Assembly (NCBI RefSeq): GCF_000090795.2
Contig: NW_003546694.1
Coordinates: 54,276 to 80,773, forward strand
DNA length: 26,498 nucleotides
Direction of reading: 5' to 3'
DNA from: Amphimedon queenslandica
Taxonomy: Eukaryota > Porifera > Demospongiae > Haplosclerida > Niphatidae
Part shown: piece by piece, positions 20,855-26,498 of the stretch
Layout: each line of letters begins with the position of its first letter
How positions within the stretch are numbered: position 1 is the stretch's first letter
Notes under the pieces: generated by a model
What the model was told of the DNA's origin: nothing
What the model saw: only the letters and a program-made list of their open reading frames with translations
Databases searched by the model: none
Program-made: the position numbers and the translations under genes

Positions 20855-21589
20855 AAGTGCATGTATGCCTCCATCATGGCGGCCAAAATAATTTTTTGAT
20901 TTACACTATAAAAGTGCATGATTATCATTAACAAGTCAATTAATATCATGTACATGTATCTCATTCACAAGGACTTGCCAATGGTGGATAAGAACTGTGT
21001 AATAATGGTGTAATAATATTGGCTTTTGTATGTACATATACATGTGCTTTATTTGTTGTGTTTCTATCTTATAGAGTAACTGCATGGACTCCATTACATG
21101 GAGCAGATGCCAATGATAAGATTGATGCTATCCAGTGGTTATTGGAGAATGGTGCTCATATTGAGTCTGGAGATGATGTGAGTTGTACATGTACATGTAA
21201 TGTAGTAATATACATGCATGTACAGATTTAATTTTTTTAGCATTTTTGATTTCAGTTGTTGATCTACATGTAGGATTAAGATATGGTGTGAGTACTGTAC
21301 AGCTAAAATCTAAAGTGTCTCAAATGAGAGAGAATTAGACAGAATTTCATAAATAAAGGTGCAGTAAGCCTTTTGTGAGTTGCCCATACTTCTCTACATG
21401 CATGCTTTGATGACCTGACCTCAAGTGTCACTGAAGCTTTTTGTGTTTCTAATAAATTTTCATTACTCATCTAAGTCTATTTTTTAATTAATTTTTTACA
21501 GGTAACTTTGTGTTTAGCACATTAACATTATTATTATTGTATTAGCTACTACAGTTCACAAGATGATATGACACTTGACTGATGAGTAT
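20855..21589. repeat. Right arm of the ~735-bp inverted duplication
   Basis: Inverted copy of 15958-16697. This arm keeps the normal context of the ankyrin gene: a second ankyrin exon follows 47 bp after its right end. It is therefore the better candidate for the original copy. Confidence 0.9.
21075..21177 (+). pseudogene. Ankyrin-repeat exon, right-arm copy
   Basis: A 103-nt exon after a TTTCTATCTTATAG acceptor and before GAT|GTGAGT. It encodes VTAWTPLHGADAND, KIDAIQWLLENGAHIESGDD: the TPLH turn, inner and outer helices and the GAHI loop of one full ankyrin repeat. The exon itself is intact. It is called a pseudogene fragment because the next exon in the series is frameshifted and no start or complete gene is visible. 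It could still be part of a live gene if the downstream exon is skipped. Confidence 0.65.
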
Positions 21590-21635
21590 AGTGTGTGAGT
21601 GTCTTTATCCTTTATACATGTACATGTACATGTAG

Positions 21636-21730
21636 GTTGAAGAAACTCTTCTCACTTTAGCTGCTTATTTTGGAAGCACACAGGTAGTGACAGTGCACCT
21701 TCAAAAAGGAGCATTGCTATCTCTACTATT
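21636..21730 (+). pseudogene. Ankyrin-repeat exon with 4-nt deletion
   Basis: A 95-nt exon between a CATGTAG acceptor and a GTAAGTATG donor encodes VEETLLTLAAYFGSTQVV, TVHLQKGA, then LLSLL. The first 27 residues are a clear ankyrin repeat. Compared with the 99-nt exon at 24150-24248 (…EADVSASDN) the end is 4 nt shorter and reads out of frame. Splicing it in would shift the frame of anything downstream. Confidence 0.7.
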
Positions 21731-22375
21731 GTAAGTATGATCATTAATTGTATTCCAATAGTGATTTTACATGTACATGTACAGTATATCCTTTTGAGCC
21801 GGTATATCAAAGTAACCACAGGTGCTGTATACATGTGTATCTCATATAGTGTGTGTACATGTACATGTATAGCTTATTGTACTGTACTGTATCACTTTTA
21901 TGGAAGCATGTTTATTAAAGAATTAATAATTATTATATTACCAATTACAGTATAGCCAGGAATTTTTGTGCCCTAATATTTATAAAATTTAATATCAATT
22001 AAACAGTAAGACATGTAGAAAAGTGAAATTTTATTTATTTTTTTTTGTTGGCACTTCTCAAAAATTTTGAAACACAAAAATAATTATGATTTTACATGGT
22101 ACAATACTTGATGCTGTTACATGTATAGTACTATAATTATTGTCAGATATACATGTTGTACATGTACTTACAAGAGGCCAGTGGTCATTGAAATTTTCTT
22201 TGGTGTGGAAGACATACAGTACTTAGAATGTAGTTATGCTAAGCATACATGTACATGTACATGTATATAGTGTGATCCACCCACTCAAACTGATGTAATT
22301 ACATGTACATTGTATATGTACATGTATATCACTTACCTACTGCAGCAGGAGTCCATGATGAGTGTAGTCCAGTAG
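21731..22375. other. Intron-like region paralogous to 24249-26333
   Basis: Matches the intron after the 24150-24248 exon in scattered blocks: GTAAGTA at the start, ATTCCAATAGTGATT, TATCACTTTTATGGAA (about 21890), CATGTATAGTA (about 22122) and AAGAGGCCAGTGGTCATT (22171). It lacks the elements at 24297-24540 and 24652-26233 and so approximates their empty sites. No exon seen. Confidence 0.65.
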
Positions 22376-23245
22376 AAAAGGAGTGTGAAATGCTCACACT
22401 TTTTTAATTTTCTTGCTGCTATCTCTGTCTAGCGGATATACATCTACATGTACTATTTTAGAACAAAAATAGCAACTAATAGTGAGAGCAGAGATACATG
22501 TACAGGTACATGTACTATCTCTGGTGAGATAGAAGTAAACTGGAAAGAGAAAAGGCTTATTTTTACCTTTGTTAACTTGGTGCATATAGTATGGCTGCAA
22601 TTCAGCTGGCGACTAGCTTCATAAAGCACAACTATAGATAGACCAGCGTAGACCAGTCATCACGCAGTAAGTTATTGGTGTTATTTACCTAGTCTCCAGG
22701 CTCATTGCTGCTTTAATTGGAACCTGATTGCAAATAGTGCACAAATTACTTGCTTATTATGTATTGCTTACAATTCACAAGGCCACAGTAGTCATTTTTA
22801 GCCTAACCACAAAGTAGCCAGTGTTAGCTACAGGTAGCTTTTGATGACTAAATACTAGCTGGTCAATCTAGAGATACTACATAGAGGCCACAGTGATGCA
22901 TGTTCTTTTAAGTCTATTGGACTATTTCTCACTAGTAGTCAATATAAAATAGTATACAGTATTTATTGATGAAGGTTTTATTTTGACGAGTTGATGATTT
23001 GAAATAAAACGTCAAATTTTATAACTGTCAAAAATTTTGTACTTTGTGCCACGTGTACATGAAGGGCACTATTCATCAAATTAAAACTTGCCAACTGGGC
23101 AAATTTACTGTTTTCGTCAAATTTTTAACTTGTCAATAAATCCCACTATATGGTATCCGCTAGACAGAGATACATGTATATGTACAGTAGCAGAAAGAAA
23201 ATCTAATTAGTTAAAGTGTGGGCGTTTCACACTCCTTCTCTTTGC
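22376..23245. mobile_element. Inverted-repeat element (~870 bp) with nested MITE
   Basis: The left arm 22376-22440 (GGAGTGTGAAATGCTCACAC … ATCTCTGTCTAGCGGATA) is matched in inverse orientation by 23153-23241 (TATCCGCTAGACAGAGATA … GTTTCACACTCC). The right arm is longer by a TACATG-bearing insert. The terminal motif GTGTGAAA..C.CACAC is itself a small hairpin. The interior (22441-22954) shows no open frame, so the element is non-autonomous. A second inverted-repeat element (22955-23148) lies directly inside the right arm. Confidence 0.65.
22955..23148. mobile_element. Degenerate TA-flanked MITE, nested
   Basis: Left end TACAGTATTTATTGATGAAG and reverse-complemented right end TAGTGGGATTTATTGACAAG lead into TTTGACGA on both sides. 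TA lies outside each end. The interior has further GTCAAA/TTTGAC pairs. It seems older than the 23595-23810 element because its ends have diverged more. Confidence 0.6.
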
Positions 23246-23594
23246 TTCCAAGAGTATTACATTTACATTATTACATACCTTGATAGCTTGGTAAGACTGC
23301 TCTTGGTTGGGCTAAACAAGAAGGCCATAGTAATACTGTGACCATCTTAAGAGTACACTGAGGTATTGTATTTTATTTTGTGATGTTATTATACTGTATA
23401 AGTACACTTAGTACAGTGCAGTACAAAAATGATCTAAGTAACTACTCTCCTGTTTTTGTGCATGTATGTATGATAAACTGGAGAATCAAAAGTGATAAAT
23501 CCTGAGCAGGTTTTGATGATAATAGCCTAAATTGAACAAGCCTGTACTCATGAGTGTACATTTACAAACTAAGCTGTGAATAATTCTCTGATTA

Positions 23595-23810
23595 CCCTAT
23601 ACGTGGAAATTTTGGAGGGGATAAATTTTCGCAAATGATAAATTTGCAAAATTTTGCAAGGCCAAATTTTCGCGGATTATTTTGAAGTGCCACCATTTTG
23701 TAATAAGGTGGAAATTAAAAATATATTTTCATGTGTTTTAATTTCGCAAATGACTCCTGTTTTGTGAAATTTGCGAAAATTTACCCCCTTGAAAATTTCC
23801 ACGTATAGGG
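23595..23810. mobile_element. TA-flanked MITE (216 bp), well-preserved ends
   Basis: Left end CCCTATACGTGGAAATTTT and reverse-complemented right end CCCTATACGTGGAAATTTTC match for at least 19 bp, and after short differences both continue with ATTTTCGCAAAT-like sequence for a further 25 bp. TA flanks both sides. It has no coding capacity. Repeated TTTTCGC/GCGAAA motifs let nearly the whole element fold back. Confidence 0.85.
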
Positions 23811-23885
23811 TATATTTTAGCTGCTAATGACAATACATGTACTAGTGTATCTTGATTCATTTACTCTCTGCATCTACTACTCCAG

Positions 23886-24141
23886 TATTCTCCATCATGT
23901 TGTCTTCACTAATCCTCAGTTTCTAGTAGACTTTCTCTCTGATATTGTCAGACTATCATTTGTGGATGATATACAGCAGTTATTACCTGATGGAGTCAGT
24001 TTGTCTCCCGACACTCAACTTGAGCTAAGAAGAGATGGAGTTTTTAATGAGTCCCTACTGGATAGTCTTGGACTGACTTTCATTTCTAATCCGTTCTCAA
24101 AATCTGATTTACATGGTTTACTTTTCTTATTGAATACACTA
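23886..24141 (+). pseudogene. COR-like domain exon (ROCO-type protein)
   Basis: After a pyrimidine-rich acceptor (CTACTACTCCAG) a 256-nt exon encodes ILHHVVFTNPQFLVDFLSDI, RLSFVDDIQQLLPDG, LRRDGVFNESLLDSL and FSKSDLHGLLFLLNTL. The order NPQ-F/W-L, then a hydrophobic pair, then LR..GV....L and a closing L..LL..L is that of the COR domain which follows the Roc GTPase in ROCO proteins. No Roc domain or kinase is visible. The exon ends in CTA|GTATGT, but only 8 nt later comes the ankyrin exon at 24150, so reading on gives CRLDRLLSYSQLI and a stop. The domain call is by eye and uncertain; the coding nature is clear. Confidence 0.55.
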
Positions 24142-24149
24142 GTATGTAG

Positions 24150-24248
24150 ACTGGACAGACTCCTCTCATATTCTCAGCTTATTTAGGAATCACCCAATCA
24201 GGTCAATTGCTCCTTGAAAAAGAAGCTGATGTTTCTGCCTCTGATAAT
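24150..24248 (+). pseudogene. Ankyrin-repeat exon (99 nt)
   Basis: Exactly 33 codons between TATGTAG and GTAAGTAC: TGQTPLIFSAYLGITQ, SGQLLLEKEADVSASDN. This is one complete ankyrin repeat of standard length in phase 0. It is paralogous to 21636-21730 (AYFGSTQ against AYLGITQ). The acceptor AG is only 8 nt from the COR exon, leaving no room for a working intron. Unless an upstream donor other than 24142 is used, this exon cannot be spliced normally to the COR exon. Confidence 0.7.
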
Positions 24249-24296
24249 GTAAGTACAATCCTTAATCATACTCCAATAATAATTATACATGTGCTG

Positions 24297-24540
24297 TACA
24301 TCCTCAAATAAAAGCCAGGTGCAAATAAACGCCAGGTTAGCAATAAAATGGAAGTACAATTACGCAAATTAATAGCCATTAATAGCATAGATGCCTTGTA
24401 GATACCTTCTGAAGCTTCCTGATGTCACTTGTGTGAGGTTCCCAATTCGAATCCCTCCAAGTTTTCTTTTGTTTTTCAATTTTTTGAGATCCAAATGTCA
24501 TTTTAAGAAATAGATGTCTGGGCTTTTATTTGCGGAAGTA
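24297..24540. mobile_element. MITE, same family as 9929-10191
   Basis: Left end TACATCCTCAAATAAAAGCC and reverse-complemented right end TACTTCCGCAAATAAAAGCC share 17 of 20 bases. The subterminal GCAAATAAACGCC resembles TGAATAAACGCC of the other copy. It sits in the intron after the ankyrin exon; the paralogous intron at 21731 has no insert here. Confidence 0.75.
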
Positions 24541-24651
24541 ACCGCATGCATGTGCATACAGTGTGTATACATGTACTGTACTATATCACTTTTATGGAAA
24601 AACATTTTCTTCAAAATAATAATTTTATGTCACAAGTTTTTGAATACTTAA

Positions 24652-26233
24652 CCCAGGAAAAAAATCTTACTAAGATCTTGAATAATCTGATCAGATGAGA
24701 TAAGATGAGATAAGGTGAGATAAGAGTTAAGAACAACCTTATAAGATCTTATTTGGATTTAGTCTGATCGATCTTAGCTATCATATACAGGCATAGTCTT
24801 ACCTAAGATCTTACAAGAATTATCTTATAATATCACTGATCAGATTTAAAGGCTGGATCTTACTTAAGATCTTACAAGATTTATCTTTACAGGCCGGATC
24901 TTACTTAAGATCTTACAAGAATTATCTTACAATATCACTGATAAGATTTATAGGCCGGATCTTACTTAAGATCTTACAAGAATTATCTTACGATATCACT
25001 GATAAAATTTACAGGTCAGATCTTACTTAAGATCTTACAAGAATTATCTTATAATATCACTGATAAGATTTACAGGCCGGATCTTACTTAAGATCTTACA
25101 TGAATTATCTTACAATATCACTGATAAGATTTATAGGCCGGATCTTACTTAAGATCTTACATGAATTATCTTACAATATCACTGATAAGATTTATAGGCC
25201 AGATCTTACTTAAGATCTTACATGAATTATCTTACAATATCACTGATAAGATTTTTAGGCTGAATCTTACTTAAGATCTTACATGAATTATCTTACAATT
25301 TTACTGATAAGATTTACAGGTCGGATCTTATTTAAGATCTTACATAAATTATCTTACAATTTTACTGATAAGATTTACAGGTCGGATCTTATTTAAGATC
25401 TTACATGAATTATCTTACAATATCACTGATAAGATTTACAGGCCCGATCTTATTTAAGATCTTACATGAATTATCTTACCATATCACATCATAATAAGTC
25501 ATGCAAGATCTTGAAAGATCTTACAAGTCACATGACATCACAGGAAGTAGTTGACAACCCACGATAACCTTTACAAAAGTATGAGCATATAAAGAAAGCC
25601 AACTTCTAACAACATTAAAGTTAATTAAGTCACCATATTATCACACAACATTATAGTATGCATTAATGCATTGTAAGATCTTGATCAGATCAGTCATTTT
25701 AATTATAAGGGATGTGACAAAATCCCATTTAATAAATCATAGCTAAACTCTTTAAGATCTTGAAAGATCATACAAGATTTATACCTGATCTTAACTGATA
25801 ATATAAGATTTAGTTCCTGATCTTGAAAGACTATGCAAGATTTAGTTCTTAATCTTGACTGATAAGTCAAGATAATGTAAGATTTATTGCCTGATCTTGA
25901 AAGATCATACAAGATTTATACCTGATCTTGACTGATAATATAAGATTTATTGCCTGATCATGAAAGATCATACAAGATTTAGTTCCTGATCTTGACTGAT
26001 AATGTAAGATTTAGTTCCTGATCTTGATTGATAGCATAAGATTAATCGTCTGATCATGTCTGACATGTAAGATTTATCATAAGATCTTGACAAGATTTAT
26101 CATAAGATCTTGGCAAGAATTTGGAACTTCTTGTCTAATAATCTGGCAAGAACAGGCATGATTAATCATGCATGATCATTTTAAGGTTTCATAAGATCTT
26201 AAGTAAGATCTTACGTAAGATTTTTTTCCTGGG
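24652..26233. mobile_element. Foldback transposon made of TAAGATCTTA palindromes
   Basis: The first bases CCCAGGAAAAAAATCTTAC and the reverse complement of the last bases are identical for 19 bp, defining a 1582-bp element with terminal inverted repeats. Almost everything between is built from AAGATCTTA-type palindromes: a 61-bp tandem array (24787-25490), then shorter units of about 30-65 bp containing CTGATCTTGA and CATACAAGATTTA. It has no credible reading frame. The paralogous intron (21731-22230) lacks it, so it inserted after that duplication. No clear target duplication is visible. Confidence 0.85.
24787..25490. repeat. 61-bp tandem array, about 12 copies
   Basis: The unit runs AGGCCGGATCTTACTTAAGA … CACTGATAAGATTTAT. 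Copies start near 24892, 24953, 25014, 25075, 25136, 25197, 25258, 25318, 25379 and 25440. A copy near 24850 is shortened to about 42 bp. CTTACTTAAGATCTTAC in each unit is palindromic at its core. The ACAAGAATT variant gives way to ACATGAATT from the sixth full copy onward, which suggests stepwise expansion. Confidence 0.95.
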
Positions 26234-26329
26234 AAGAAACATAAATTGTTTTACATTTTATTATGTTTCATGTATAGTAGTATAAGAGGTGAGTGGGCAT
26301 TAAAATTTTGTTTGCATGGAGGACATACT

Positions 26330-26498
26330 GTAGTGGAAAATTTTGGAGGTGATTAAATTTGGCGAAATCAGCTTTTTAATAGCCATTCGCCAAAAGAAAA
26401 TCCGCCATATTGAACCATATACGCATGCTCAATGGCACATGGCCACAAATTCGCCAATCACCAAAATTTAGCAATTTGCCAAATTTTAGTCCCTCCCA
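26330..26498. mobile_element. MITE cut by the window end
   Basis: TAGTGGAAAATTTTGGAGG at the left and TTTGCCAAATTTTAGTCCCT near the end are the start and most of the inverse end of a small element with TTGGCGAAA/TTCGCCAA pairs inside. It resembles 23595-23810 in its GTGGAAA.TTTTGGAGG end. The last bases of the right terminus lie beyond the window. Confidence 0.6.

Noticed and set aside
23886..24248. A live COR-ankyrin gene in this window
   Set aside because: There is an 8-nt pseudo-intron, no upstream Roc domain, and a frameshifted neighbouring ankyrin exon; exon fragments are the safer reading.
24787..25490. Regular repeats that could suggest a CRISPR-like array
   Set aside because: Units are contiguous 61-bp tandem copies without unique spacers, inside a transposon with inverted termini in an animal genome.
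25703..25912. Minus-strand open frame with repeated FQDQE-like text
   Set aside because: It lies within the palindromic element and arises from its short tandem units.

Overview
This looks like a piece of an animal nuclear genome, most probably a demosponge close to Amphimedon queenslandica. That is an inference from composition and gene style, not from a search. The DNA is AT-rich. Genes are broken into short exons, and the one transposase intron that can be read cleanly is about 47 nt. A class C GPCR, ankyrin-repeat exons and a COR-like exon are present. Small inverted-repeat transposons are very dense, and the palindromic hexamer TACATG recurs in dozens of places. A 396-nt run of N (14857-15252) shows that this is a scaffold with a gap. 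I see no operons, CRISPR arrays, rRNA or convincing tRNA genes.

Layout. 240-1551 (+) is a decayed hAT-family transposase. 2115-3011 (-) holds three exons of an unrecognised gene. 3631-5732 (-) is an intron-containing but broken copy of cytosolic leucyl-tRNA synthetase, with two transposon-like insertions in an intron. 5733-8403 is mostly non-coding, with a (TA)18 run and a 402-bp inverted-repeat element. 8404-10528 (-) can be read as a four-exon unrecognised gene with a 21-nt microexon. 10851-10940 is a worn ankyrin exon. 11169-11788 looks like the 5' end of another hAT-type element. 13537-15696 (+) is the best gene in the window: a metabotropic-glutamate-receptor-like GPCR, interrupted by the gap and by a 1-nt frameshift in TM7.

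The right third is a mosaic. Two inverted arms of about 735 bp (15958-16697 and 20855-21589), each carrying the same ankyrin exon, flank about 4.2 kb with a dead DDE transposase on the minus strand (17141-20217). To the right lie a second, frameshifted ankyrin exon (21636-21730), nested inverted-repeat elements (22376-23245), a COR-like exon (23886-24141) and a third ankyrin exon (24150-24248). The last two are separated by only 8 nt that read as a splice donor joined to a splice acceptor. The intron after the third ankyrin exon is a diverged copy of the intron after the second, enlarged by a small transposon (24297-24540) and a 1.58-kb foldback element (24652-26233) built almost wholly from the palindrome TAAGATCTTA.

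Overall, one receptor gene and two unidentified minus-strand genes may be functional. The rest is a record of duplication, transposition and decay of ankyrin/COR-type genes, a tRNA-synthetase copy and several DNA transposons. Homology statements come from recognising motifs by eye; no database search was run.
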